DNA from: JAVBLU01 sp031553225
Lineage (GTDB): Bacteria; Bacillota; Clostridia; Christensenellales; UBA1750
DNA: 29,789 bases
Reading direction: 5' to 3'
Assembly: GCA_031553225.1 (NCBI GenBank)
Contig: JAVBLU010000015.1
Span: 1 to 29,789 of the forward strand
Shown here: in pieces, positions 15,248 to 22,644 of the stretch
Layout: each line of letters opens with the position of its first letter
How positions within the stretch are numbered: position 1 is the stretch's first letter
The notes under the pieces: model-generated
Database searches by the model: none
Seen by the model: only the letters and a program-made list of their open reading frames with translations
Told to the model about the DNA's origin: nothing
Position numbers and translations under genes: made by a program

Positions 15248-15724
15248 ATGGAGCGGATCGTCATCGGGTCGGACAAATCGGGTTTCACGCTGAAGGAGCA
15301 CCTGGTCAAATACCTTGCCGGGCTTGGCTATGCGGTGGAGGACGTGGGCACCAAGGACATCGCCAACTTCCAGCCCTACTTTCAGGTGGCCCCCAAGGCG
15401 GCCAAAAAACTGCAGGACGGCGAGGCTGACCGCGCGCTGCTCGTGTGCGGCACGGGCGCGGGCATGTGCGTTGTGGCGAACAAGTTCCCGGGCGTGCACG
15501 CCGTGGCGGCCGAGAGCGTATACACCGGCCGCATGGCCTCGGCCATCAACAGGGCCAACTGCCTGACCATGGGCGGATGGGTGGTCGCGCCGGAGATGGC
15601 CGAGCAGATCGTTTCCGCCTGGCTTACAACCCCCTTTGGCGAGGGCTTTCCGCCCGAGCGCGTAACGTTTTTAAGCAACGCGCGCAACCAGGTGACGGCC
15701 GTGGAGGCCGAAAACTTCAAATAG
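15248..15724 (+). CDS. RpiB/LacAB family isomerase, candidate 4-deoxy-4-sulfoerythrose isomerase (SqwI-like)
   Basis: A 158-residue protein of the ribose-5-phosphate isomerase B fold. The catalytic cysteine is C67 in VCGTGAGM, followed by ANKFPGVHA. Several residues used by RpiB are changed: the SDHAG histidine is K10, the ring-opening histidine (HNxAN) is I100, and the phosphate-binding arginine of GGRH is replaced (GEGFPPER). This argues against ribose 5-phosphate and fits an acyclic, differently charged substrate. 4-Deoxy-4-sulfoerythrose cannot form the usual furanose ring because it lacks the C4 hydroxyl. ATG 15248 has AAAGGAGG about 9 bases upstream. It lies after the M24-like gene in the same operon as the split transketolase. 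The family is certain and the substrate inferred. Confidence 0.85.
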   Translation: MERIVIGSDKSGFTLKEHLVKYLAGLGYAVEDVGTKDIANFQPYFQVAPKAAKKLQDGEADRALLVCGTGAGMCVVANKFPGVHAVAAESVYTGRMASAINRANCLTMGGWVVAPEMAEQIVSAWLTTPFGEGFPPERVTFLSNARNQVTAVEAENFK

Positions 15725-15737
15725 GAGGAGCAAAACG

Positions 15738-16832
15738 ATGAAGAAGCCGTACCGCATCACGGTGATCGGCGCGGGCGACCGCGGCGGCACGTACATGCGC
15801 ATGATCGACAAGTTCTACAAGGGCCAGGTGGTGATGGCCTGCGTGTGCGACATTCTGCCCGACCGCCTGGACAAGGCCTTTGCCGATTTCGGCTTTGAGA
15901 GCAAGAACGCCGACTGGAAGACGGCCATCGCAACGAGCAGTCCGGACATCGTCATCGTGGCGACGCCGGCCTACTACCACTGCGATATAGCCGCCTTCGC
16001 CATGGAGCACGGCTGCCACGTGCTCACCGAGAAGCCCTTTGATCTGGACATGAAAAAGTGCTTCGCCCTGCGCGAGACCTCTCGCCGCACCGGCAAAAAG
16101 CTGGGCATCGGCCTTCAGTACCGCAACATTCCCACTTACCGCGCCATGAAGCGCGTGTTTGACGCCAACGTGCTGGGCACGAACCGCCTGACCGTATACA
16201 ACGACATGCGCGAGACCCGGCCCAAGATCGCCATGCACGACGCGCAGTTCGGCAACGGCGGCCCCATGGTGGACATGGCCTGCCACTTGTTTGACCTGAT
16301 GCGCTGGTATTACGGCTGCAACCCCGAGAGCGTTGTTTGCACCTGGTCCAAGAGCGCCACCTGCCGCCCCACCCTGGCCGGAATTGAAAACAAGGCCGCG
16401 GACACGGGCGTGATGACCATCACCTACACGGACGGGTCCGTGGGCGTCATTACCATGAACTGGGGCCTGCCCACCCGCGTGGGCGGCACGTACATGACCT
16501 ACACCGCCGGCAGCGAAGCGGTTGTGGATATGCACGCCATCCGCCACGAGGAAGGCATCAAGGTGAAGGTCGCCGGCGGCGAGATCGTGGACTACAACAT
16601 CGCCGACGAGGACGCGCCCGAGATGGAGAACGCCGAAAAGACCGTGTTCGACTACTTCATCAAGGACGTGGAGGGCACCGGAAAGGCGCAGGCCTCCTTC
16701 GAGGAGGGCATCATCTCACTGGCCACCTCCATGGCCGCCATGAAGTCCGGCGCGCTGGGCCGTCCGGTCACGCTGGCGGAAATTCTGAAGGAACAGCCGA
16801 CTATCCTGTCCAGCATGCAGGCAAAGGAGTGA
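15738..16832 (+). CDS. Gfo/Idh/MocA family protein, possible NAD-dependent sulfoquinovosidase (SqgA-like) or sugar dehydrogenase
   Basis: A 364-residue protein with a Rossmann start (ITVIGAGDRGGTYM), EKP at 98-100 and the substrate-site motif GGPMVDMACHLFDLMRW with D179, H183 and D186. This is the canonical histidine form of the family, unlike the tyrosine form at 958. ATG 15738 follows AGGAGGAG. It is encoded 13 bases after the RpiB-like gene and overlaps the next gene's ribosome site, so it belongs to the operon. No GH31 sulfoquinovosidase is present, whereas NAD-dependent sulfoquinovosidases (GH188) have this fold, so it may release sulfoquinovose from its glycosides. Simple oxidation of a sugar for the following TIM-barrel enzymes is the alternative. 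Confidence 0.85.
   Translation: MKKPYRITVIGAGDRGGTYMRMIDKFYKGQVVMACVCDILPDRLDKAFADFGFESKNADWKTAIATSSPDIVIVATPAYYHCDIAAFAMEHGCHVLTEKPFDLDMKKCFALRETSRRTGKKLGIGLQYRNIPTYRAMKRVFDANVLGTNRLTVYNDMRETRPKIAMHDAQFGNGGPMVDMACHLFDLMRWYYGCNPESVVCTWSKSATCRPTLAGIENKAADTGVMTITYTDGSVGVITMNWGLPTRVGGTYMTYTAGSEAVVDMHAIRHEEGIKVKVAGGEIVDYNIADEDAPEMENAEKTVFDYFIKDVEGTGKAQASFEEGIISLATSMAAMKSGALGRPVTLAEILKEQPTILSSMQAKE
16823..16829 (+). promoter_or_regulatory. Ribosome binding site AAAGGAG deciding the start at 16838
   Basis: AAAGGAG lies at the 3' end of the upstream gene and 8 bases before ATG 16838. A GTG at 16829 is in the same frame but overlaps the motif itself, so the ATG is the likely start. Confidence 0.6.
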
Positions 16833-16837
16833 GCAGC

Positions 16838-17614
16838 ATGCCCTTCCGCATCGGTTGCCAAAGCATCACCTTCGGCACGGAGCTGCACCAGACGAACATC
16901 GAAGCCGTGCTGTCCTCGGTGGCCGCAGCCGGGTACGACGGCGTCGAAATGGGATTTTACCGCCTGGATCCCGCCCGGTCGGCCGTATACCGGGAGCTGC
17001 TTGCAAAGCATAAAATCGACATCGTGGCCCTGCACGTGGGCGGCAATATCTACGAGCCGAAGTCTCAGGAGGAGCAGCTGACCCAGATCGCCACGGTGTG
17101 CCGCCTGGTGAGGGAGCTGGGCGGGAAGAACGTATTTCTCAGCGGCATCAACCGCAAGGAGGCCGCCAGCCGCGACAGCTACGTGGCCGACGCCAAAAAG
17201 ATCGACGAGCTGGGCGCGCGCATTGCCGAAGAAGGCCTGACGCTGTGCTATCACAACCACGACTGGGAAATCCACAACGATCTGCAAGGCCTGAACATTC
17301 TGGCCGATTACACCCGCCCGGCGAACATGAGCTTTGTGCTGGACGTGGGCTGGGTGACGCGCGGCGGCGCGGATCCGGTGGCCGTCATCCGCTCGCTGGG
17401 CGATCGCGTGCGGCACCTGCACTTTAAGGAGTTCACCGCCGAGGGCGGCTTTACCGAGATCGGCCGCGGCATCGTGCGCTTTGCCGACGTGGCCGCCGCC
17501 GTGCGCGGCCGCTCCATGTGGGTGGTGGCCGAGCAGGACCAAAGCGCGATCGGCGCGGACGAGAGCGTCCGCCACAACTGCGCGGCCATCCGGTCCTTGC
17601 TGAAGGGGGCGTAA
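16838..17614 (+). CDS. Sugar phosphate isomerase/epimerase, IolE/IolI-like TIM barrel
   Basis: A 258-residue xylose isomerase-like TIM barrel. Residues likely to hold the metal are in CYHNHDWE (H139, H141, E144), LDVGWV (D169), HLHFKEF (H195) and VVAEQDQS (E232). This pattern is close to inosose dehydratase and inosose isomerase proteins. The FTEIGRGIVRFADV segment is typical of that branch. Start chosen at ATG 16838 from the ribosome site. It overlaps no other gene and follows the Gfo/Idh/MocA gene directly, so it probably works on the oxidised product of that enzyme, or epimerises a keto sugar. Substrate not determined. Confidence 0.88.
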   Translation: MPFRIGCQSITFGTELHQTNIEAVLSSVAAAGYDGVEMGFYRLDPARSAVYRELLAKHKIDIVALHVGGNIYEPKSQEEQLTQIATVCRLVRELGGKNVFLSGINRKEAASRDSYVADAKKIDELGARIAEEGLTLCYHNHDWEIHNDLQGLNILADYTRPANMSFVLDVGWVTRGGADPVAVIRSLGDRVRHLHFKEFTAEGGFTEIGRGIVRFADVAAAVRGRSMWVVAEQDQSAIGADESVRHNCAAIRSLLKGA

Positions 17615-17616
17615 GC

Positions 17617-18426
17617 ATGCGCTTTGGCTATTGCGCCAACATCAATTTTCTGCTCACGGGCGATGAAACCAGCCGCATCGTGTTCGATTCCGTGCTGAAG
17701 AGCGGATTCGACTACATTGAGCTGCAGCTCTCCACGATGCTGAAGCTGAGCGTGGACCAGTACGCCGGTCTGAAAAACCGCCTGCAGGACGCGGGCACGC
17801 CCTGCCGCGCCAATTTTCTGCTCTTCCCGCACGAGATGCCCTTAACCGGCGAGGCGCTCAACCTTGCGGCCATTGCCGAGCACGCAAAGCGCGTGCTGCC
17901 CATTGCCCGCGAGCTGGGGAGCGAGGTGGTCGTGTTCGGCAACGGCGGTTCGCGCAAGGTGAAGGACGGCCTCACGCGCGAGGGCGTGTGGCAGAACCTT
18001 GCGGACATACTGCGCGCCGTGGCGCCCATCGCCCAGGATGTCGGCGTGCGCGTCGCCGTGGAGCCGCTGTGCTCGTTGGAGACGAACATGATCAACACCT
18101 ACCAGGAAGGCGCCGCGCTCGCCAGGGAGGCGGGCAGCCCCATGGTGGGCACGGTGTGCGACCTGTACCATGTGGTGAGCGACAAGCAGGACATTGCCGC
18201 GATGGCGAGCGACCCGGAAAAGCTCTTCCACCTGCACATCGCCTACCCGGCCGGCCGGAAAATCCCCTCCATGGCGGACGACCGCGCGGACTATGCCGCC
18301 TTTATGGCCGCCGCCCGCGCCGCCCGGTACGACGGCACGCTCTCCATCGAGGTGGGCAACCCCGGCGACCCCGCGCGCATCCCTGCGGCCATCGCCGAGG
18401 GCCTGGCCGTGCTCAAGTCGCTGTAG
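17617..18426 (+). CDS. Sugar phosphate isomerase/epimerase, TIM barrel (last gene of operon)
   Basis: A 269-residue TIM-barrel protein with E149 (VAVEPLCS), D182 (CDLYHVV), H207 (LFHLHIAYP) and E245 (LSIEVGN), the standard metal-binding set of ketose epimerases such as tagatose/psicose 3-epimerase-like proteins and hydroxypyruvate isomerase-like proteins. It starts 2 bases after the previous stop, with GAAGGGGG upstream of ATG 17617, so translation is coupled. It is only distantly similar to the TIM-barrel proteins at 2097 and 16838, so the window holds three different members of this superfamily. It is followed 21 bases later by a strong terminator, which marks the operon end. Confidence 0.88.
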   Translation: MRFGYCANINFLLTGDETSRIVFDSVLKSGFDYIELQLSTMLKLSVDQYAGLKNRLQDAGTPCRANFLLFPHEMPLTGEALNLAAIAEHAKRVLPIARELGSEVVVFGNGGSRKVKDGLTREGVWQNLADILRAVAPIAQDVGVRVAVEPLCSLETNMINTYQEGAALAREAGSPMVGTVCDLYHVVSDKQDIAAMASDPEKLFHLHIAYPAGRKIPSMADDRADYAAFMAAARAARYDGTLSIEVGNPGDPARIPAAIAEGLAVLKSL

Positions 18427-18447
18427 AGCGTGAACTGAACCGCGCCC

Positions 18448-18487
18448 AAAGGCCCGAACCGCCCCCCGCCGGGCGTTCGGGCCTTTT
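18448..18487 (+). terminator. Rho-independent terminator of the central operon
   Basis: A perfect 12-base stem (AAAGGCCCGAAC and its complement) encloses a 15-base C/G loop and runs into TTTT. It lies 21 bases after the last stop codon of the long + strand operon. Confidence 0.9.
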
Positions 18488-19397
18488 CTGGCGACACGCG
18501 GCGCGGCCTTGCCGCCGCATCGCCTCGGCATACAGACGCTCATGCGCGGGGAGGCAACTTGCCGTGAAGGATTAGCCTTTGGATTCTGCCGGCCGTGGTT
18601 TTCCGTCGGCCTGCGGTCCTGCGGACGGCACGGGGGAGTGCTTTCAAAGCCTGCGCCTGCGTCCCCGGTGCCGCCGGACACGCAGAGTTGCCTATGCCCG
18701 CTTTCGCCGCGGACGGCTCGCTGGAGACGATCGACTATGAAAACTGTGCGGGATGTTCCCTGACATGCACGCGCACAGGGGCTCCGGGCATGAAGACAGC
18801 GCAGCAGAGAGCCACTGAACCCCTGCGCAGCAGCCCGCCGAAACGCCCGCCCCGGCCCTTCACGCCGAGAGGAAAGCCGGAGCGGCGTTTTTTTTGACGG
18901 GGGGCCATGATGCCCGAAACGCTTGACACGGCGATTGCGCGGTCTGCAGTGTAGGCGCACAATGATGGGTGGGCGACAAGAGCGGGGAGGACGCCGCGAT
19001 GGGCGCGATACGCCCGCCGGGCCGTACAACGCAACACGAGCGCCGGCCGTTCCGCCACGGCGCCTTGGCCGGGGAACGGCCAGGAGACCTGCTGGGGCCC
19101 GGCCGCAGCGCAACTGCGGCGGGCGGGTAAAGCCAGCCTCGTCGAGTTTGCCGCGACGATGGACGCGGCGTATGAAGCGTGAAGCTCGCGTTGGGCGACG
19201 GACGCGGTCGCATCTGCACGGCGAAGCCGACGGGCCCCGTCCAAAACGATCCCGATCTGGCGAACGGAAAATTTGCGGGGCAGCCGAGCAGGTCGCACCG
19301 CACGCGGCCGTGCGCGCATCTGGCGGAGCTTGCGCGGCGCGGCGTTGAGGCGGCAGAGGACGGAAGCGCCCTTCCTCATGCGGACGAACGTCTTTTC
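18488..19397. other. About 900 bases without a convincing gene; coding-like remnants
   Basis: No frame here gives a recognisable protein. A + strand open frame at 18595-18897 contains a coding-looking patch (ADGSLETIDYENCAGCSLT) but no family match I know, and its end runs through the terminator at 18841. A second patch at 19179-19406 (DGRGRICTAKPTGPVQNDP and a charged tail) starts with GTG overlapping the stop of a frame reading KASLVEFAATMDAAYEA. This suggests a frameshifted or decayed gene fragment, or chance in GC-rich DNA. A TTGACA at 18923 has no good -10 partner. The stretch ends at the promoter of the GH172-like gene. Confidence 0.35.
18841..18895 (+). terminator. Second rho-independent terminator with eight T residues
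   Basis: Outer stem AAACGCC/GGCGTTT and inner stem CCGGC/GCCGG form an extended hairpin directly followed by a run of eight T on the + strand. It lies about 350 bases beyond the operon terminator with no confident gene between, so either a small transcript ends here or it is a backup terminator. Confidence 0.75.
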
Positions 19398-19426
19398 TTG
19401 GCATAGGTGTGCGCGTGTGTTACAAT
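19398..19426 (+). promoter_or_regulatory. Sigma-A type promoter TTGGCA-17-TACAAT
   Basis: TTGGCA at 19398-19403 and TACAAT at 19421-19426 are separated by exactly 17 bases, each five of six to consensus. Transcription would start near 19433, giving a leader of about 135 bases before the GTG at 19569. Confidence 0.75.
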
Positions 19427-19443
19427 AAAAGCCGATATCGCTT

Positions 19444-19461
19444 CGTCCGGCGCACCGGACG
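19444..19461 (+). promoter_or_regulatory. Stem-loop in the 5' leader of the GH172-like gene
   Basis: A perfect 7-base stem CGTCCGG/CCGGACG with a CGCA loop begins about 11 bases after the expected transcription start. It may stabilise the 5' end of the mRNA or be part of a larger leader structure. Confidence 0.4.
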
Positions 19462-19555
19462 GACCGGCCTTCCGCCGTGGCGGGCATACAGCCGGCTGTG
19501 CGCAGGCCGTCCAGGGTAGCGGACCGGGAATAATGGCGGACGACAGTTTGTTTTC

Positions 19556-19564
19556 GGGAGGGAG
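19556..19564 (+). promoter_or_regulatory. Ribosome binding site GGGAGGGAG for the GTG start at 19569
   Basis: The G-rich motif sits about 6 bases before GTG 19569. The in-frame ATG at 19533 has no comparable motif, so this site favours the shorter protein. Confidence 0.6.
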
Positions 19565-19568
19565 CGCC

Positions 19569-20708
19569 GTGGATCTGTTCAAACGAATGGCGGGCGAGAC
19601 GCGCTGGCACAGCTTTGAGAACACGACGGGCGCGAAAGGCGCGGGCGGCATGACGAACAGCGGCGCCAAGGGCGATGCGTTCGCGCGCTTTCCCGCCGGG
19701 CATACGCATACGCTCATGAACGTGTCCGGCGCGGGCCGCGTCACTCGCATCTGGATGACCCTGCGGGATCGCTCGCCCTACATGTTGCGCGCGCTGGTGC
19801 TGCGCATGTACTGGGACGGGGCGGACAAGCCCGCCGTAGACGTGCCCTTGGGCGACTTCTTTGGCCTGGGCGGCCAGATGACGGCCTTTGAGAGCGAGCT
19901 GTTCGCCTCGCCCGAAGGCCGCTCCTTCGTGAGCTATGTGCCCATGCCCTTTGCCACAGGCGCGCGCGTCACGCTGACGAACGAGTCCGCCAGGGACGTG
20001 GAGCTGCTCTTCTACGACATCGACTGGCTTGCCCTGAAGCAGCCCGAGCCGGACGCCATGTACTTTCACGCCGCGTGGCGGCGCGAGAGGGCCACGGCCC
20101 TTGCGCAGGATTTCCTCATTCTGCCCACGGTGCGCGGCGCGGGGCGCTTCCTTGGCGCGAGCGTAGTGGTGAATCCCAGCCCCGTCTACGCCCGCCAGTG
20201 GTGGGGCGAGGGGGAAGTGAAGGTGTTCCTGGACGGCGACGGCGAGCACCCCACGCTGTGCGGCACCGGCACCGAGGACTACATCGGTACGGGTTGGGGG
20301 CAGAAACAATACGCCGGTCGGTTTGCCGGCTGCCTGATGGCCGACTGGGACGTGCGGCGCTTCTCCTATTACCGGCTGCACGTGCCCGACCCGGTGCTGT
20401 TCAGCAGCGACATCCGCGTGCAGGTGCAGGTCATCGGCGGCGCGGACGCCGAAGAGGTGCGCGGCATCATGGACGCCGGCGCGCCCCTCGTGCCGGTCAC
20501 TGTGCACGATGAGGCGGGGGTCGGGTTCCAGCTCCTCTATCAGCAGACCGGGGTCCCCTTTCCGCGCAAGGGCTGGGTAAACTATTACCGGCAGGACGAT
20601 TATGCCGCCGTGGCATGGTTCTATCTGCACGCCCCGGTAAGCGACGTGCCGCCGCTTGCGCCCCTGGCGGAGCGCGCGTTCGGCCTGTCGTCCAAACCGT
20701 CCGCATAA
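19569..20708 (+). CDS. DUF2961/GH172 family glycoside hydrolase-like protein
   Basis: A 379-residue protein of the DUF2961 family, now GH172, whose characterised members act on alpha-fructofuranosyl or D-arabinofuranosyl linkages. Family landmarks are GAGRVTRIWMTL (about 55-65), LRMYWDG (78-84), PLGDFFGLG, the WWGEGEVKVFLDGD segment with E214, and CGTGTEDYIG with E236. The two glutamates are the probable catalytic pair. No signal peptide is visible, so it acts in the cytoplasm. GTG 19569 is chosen for its ribosome site and because it aligns with the N-terminus of the second GH172 protein at 26608. It has its own promoter and is followed by the aldo/keto reductase gene. The exact linkage cleaved is unknown. 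Confidence 0.88.
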   Translation: MDLFKRMAGETRWHSFENTTGAKGAGGMTNSGAKGDAFARFPAGHTHTLMNVSGAGRVTRIWMTLRDRSPYMLRALVLRMYWDGADKPAVDVPLGDFFGLGGQMTAFESELFASPEGRSFVSYVPMPFATGARVTLTNESARDVELLFYDIDWLALKQPEPDAMYFHAAWRRERATALAQDFLILPTVRGAGRFLGASVVVNPSPVYARQWWGEGEVKVFLDGDGEHPTLCGTGTEDYIGTGWGQKQYAGRFAGCLMADWDVRRFSYYRLHVPDPVLFSSDIRVQVQVIGGADAEEVRGIMDAGAPLVPVTVHDEAGVGFQLLYQQTGVPFPRKGWVNYYRQDDYAAVAWFYLHAPVSDVPPLAPLAERAFGLSSKPSA

Positions 20709-20743
20709 GGCCCTCTGTGCACGGGGCGCCAAGAGGGGCGGTA

Positions 20744-20752
20744 TGTTATAAG
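20744..20752 (+). promoter_or_regulatory. Possible extended -10 promoter TGTTATAAG
   Basis: TG-T-TATAAG resembles an extended -10 element (TGnTATAAT) with no good -35 box. It lies about 90 bases before the aldo/keto reductase start and could add transcription of that gene independent of the GH172-like gene. Confidence 0.35.
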
Positions 20753-20843
20753 GCGCGTGCGGCGTCCAGAGCGCCCGGCCCGGTGCGGCTGCTTTCGCGG
20801 CCAGGGCTTGCGCCGTTCCGCAAAGCGCAAAGGAGGCCTTGCC

Positions 20844-21869
20844 ATGGAAACGGTACGGTTCGGGCGTACGGGCCTGATGGTGTCGCGCACGTCCTTCGGC
20901 GCGATTCCCATTCAGCGCCTTACCTTTGATGAGAGCACGGCCCTTTTGCGCCGCGCGTTCGACGGGGGCGTGACCCTGTACGATACGGCGCGCGGCTACA
21001 CGGACAGCGAGGAGCGCATCGGCGCGGCCCTGGGCGATGTGCGCCGGCACGTCGTGCTGTGCACCAAAACGCCCTCTTCTACGCGCGCGGCCATATTCGC
21101 CGACTGCGAGACCAGCCTTCGCATGCTGCGCACCGACGTGATCGACGTGTACCAGTTTCACAACCCCAAGGCCGTACCTGCGCCAGGCGATGAGATGTAC
21201 GAGGCGGCGCTTGACCTCAAGCGACAGGGCAAGATTCGCTTTATCGGCATCACGAACCACACGCGCGCCTTGGCGGAGGCCGCCGTGGACAGCGGCTGGT
21301 ACGATACGCTGCAGTTCCCGCTCTCGCCCCTGTCGGACGAGGGGGACCTGGACCTTGCACGCCGCTGCCGCGAGGCGGACGTGGGCCTGCTGGCCATGAA
21401 GGCCCTGGCCGGCGGTTTAATTACCAACGGCCGCACGGCCTTCGTCTTCCTGCGCCAGTACGCAAACATCGTGCCCATCTACGGCCTGCAGCACATGTGG
21501 GAGCTGGAGGAGTTTCTAGGCTACGAAGCCGATCCGCCTGCCATAACGAGCGAGCTTGCGGCGGTTATCGAGCATGACCGGCGGGAGCTGTCCGGCTCGT
21601 TTTGCCGCGGGTGCGGCTATTGCCTGCCCTGTCCGGCCAAAATTCCCATCTCCATGGCCGCGCGCATCTCCTTCATGCTGCGCCGCGCCAATCCTGCCGG
21701 ATTCCTCACCGGCGTTTGGCAGGAGAACATGCGCCGCGTGGACGACTGCACGCACTGCAACCACTGCAAACTCCACTGCCCCTACGGCCTGGACACGCCG
21801 AACCTTCTGCGCGTGGAGCAGGCCCGCTATTTTGCCTATCTGAAGGAACACGCAGGGCAGGGGACATGA
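20844..21869 (+). CDS. Aldo/keto reductase with C-terminal 4Fe-4S ferredoxin-type domain
   Basis: A 341-residue protein with an aldo/keto reductase TIM barrel. The catalytic set is visible: D47 and Y52 (LYDTARGYTDSE), K75 (LCTKT) and H106 (YQFHNP). The C-terminal part has eight cysteines in two groups, C254/257/260/263 (CRGCGYCLPCP) and C302/305/308/312 (CTHCNHCKLHCP), typical of Fe-S-linked reductases common in anaerobes. The electron donor may be ferredoxin-like rather than only NADPH. ATG 20844 has AAAGGAGG upstream. It follows the GH172-like gene by 135 bases on the same strand and is likely to process the released sugar or aldehyde. A strong hairpin follows it. Confidence 0.92.
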   Translation: METVRFGRTGLMVSRTSFGAIPIQRLTFDESTALLRRAFDGGVTLYDTARGYTDSEERIGAALGDVRRHVVLCTKTPSSTRAAIFADCETSLRMLRTDVIDVYQFHNPKAVPAPGDEMYEAALDLKRQGKIRFIGITNHTRALAEAAVDSGWYDTLQFPLSPLSDEGDLDLARRCREADVGLLAMKALAGGLITNGRTAFVFLRQYANIVPIYGLQHMWELEEFLGYEADPPAITSELAAVIEHDRRELSGSFCRGCGYCLPCPAKIPISMAARISFMLRRANPAGFLTGVWQENMRRVDDCTHCNHCKLHCPYGLDTPNLLRVEQARYFAYLKEHAGQGT

Positions 21870-21913
21870 AGGCTATTCGCATCGGCGCATGCGCATCGCC
21901 ATCAAGCTGAAAG

Positions 21914-21946
21914 CGGCCCGGCGGCTCTATAAAAGCCGCCGGGCCG
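21914..21946. terminator. Hairpin between convergent genes, probable bidirectional terminator
   Basis: A perfect 13-base stem CGGCCCGGCGGCT with its complement and a 7-base loop lies between the + strand reductase (stop 21869) and the - strand P-loop gene (stop 21960). The T-run is short on both sides, so efficiency is uncertain. Confidence 0.7.
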
Positions 21947-21959
21947 ACGTTTCCGGCGG

Positions 21960-22625
21960 CTACAGGCGAAAATGCGCTTCCAGCAGCCGCAGCGTGTTCT
22001 GCGGCGTGCTGTCGGCAGTTCGCACGATGTGAAATAACCCATAGCGGTGAACCTCGGCGTACGTTTTTTCCACGCTGATGCGGAACAGCTCGTCCTGGAC
22101 GGCGATCTTCTTCTCTGGGTCCTTCAGGGACAGAAGGCAGCTCAGGAACTCCTTGTGGTCCTCCCGCTGCCCGTAGGCCCGGCAGGTGACCAGCTCGGGG
22201 GCGGCGAGCAGGCAGGCGATCCGCTCGCGCCGGGAAATCTGTGTGAGCAGCGCGAGCGGCGCGCACACGTCGGCGATGACTTTCTGCGTTTGCGACAGCT
22301 TGATCAGCTCGATGACGGCATACTCGATATACTCGTCGTATTCGCCATAGCCGTCCTCGTCCGCCAAAAATACCTCGACGCTGCGCCCAAAGAACGCTTC
22401 CCAGTCCGTGGTTTCCTTTTTCTTTGTGGACATCGGCTGGTATGCTTCATCGCAAATGGAGCGGTACACCCGGAAACTGGGCTCATGCCAGTTGTCATTA
22501 AAATGGTACAGTCCATACTTTTCGCTCAGAAGCTTTGCGGCGGTCGTTTTTCCGCCGCAGGGCGTTCCAGCCAGAAAGAGGACGTTCTGCAGGCTGTGCC
22601 GCAGTATGTTTTCCGCAATGCGCAC
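21960..22625 (-). CDS. Small P-loop NTPase/kinase-like protein
   Basis: A 221-residue cytoplasmic protein. The Walker A motif FLAGTPCGGKTTAAKLL near residues 17-33 shows a nucleotide-binding P-loop of the small kinase type. A VIADVCAPLALLTQ segment near the middle may be the Walker B strand. The remainder is rich in charged residues and not assignable to a named kinase. GTG 22625 is chosen because GGAGG lies 8 bases upstream; no ATG fits. It begins 19 bases after the TetM-like GTPase stop and is the last gene of the - strand operon. Parts of the gene, around 22400-22560, are visibly richer in A/T than its neighbours, which may mean separate acquisition. Confidence 0.7.
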   Translation of the reverse strand: MRIAENILRHSLQNVLFLAGTPCGGKTTAAKLLSEKYGLYHFNDNWHEPSFRVYRSICDEAYQPMSTKKKETTDWEAFFGRSVEVFLADEDGYGEYDEYIEYAVIELIKLSQTQKVIADVCAPLALLTQISRRERIACLLAAPELVTCRAYGQREDHKEFLSCLLSLKDPEKKIAVQDELFRISVEKTYAEVHRYGLFHIVRTADSTPQNTLRLLEAHFRL

Positions 22626-22644
22626 AACGATTTCCTCCCGTCGT

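Noticed and set aside
18923..18955. TTGACA as a -35 box of a promoter in the intergenic region
   Set aside because: No acceptable -10 box occurs at 16-18 bases.
18735..21260. An 841-codon open frame on the - strand
   Set aside because: It lies antisense to the GH172-like and aldo/keto reductase genes, has low-complexity Arg/Ala/His-rich translation without domains, and is explained by high GC at third codon positions.
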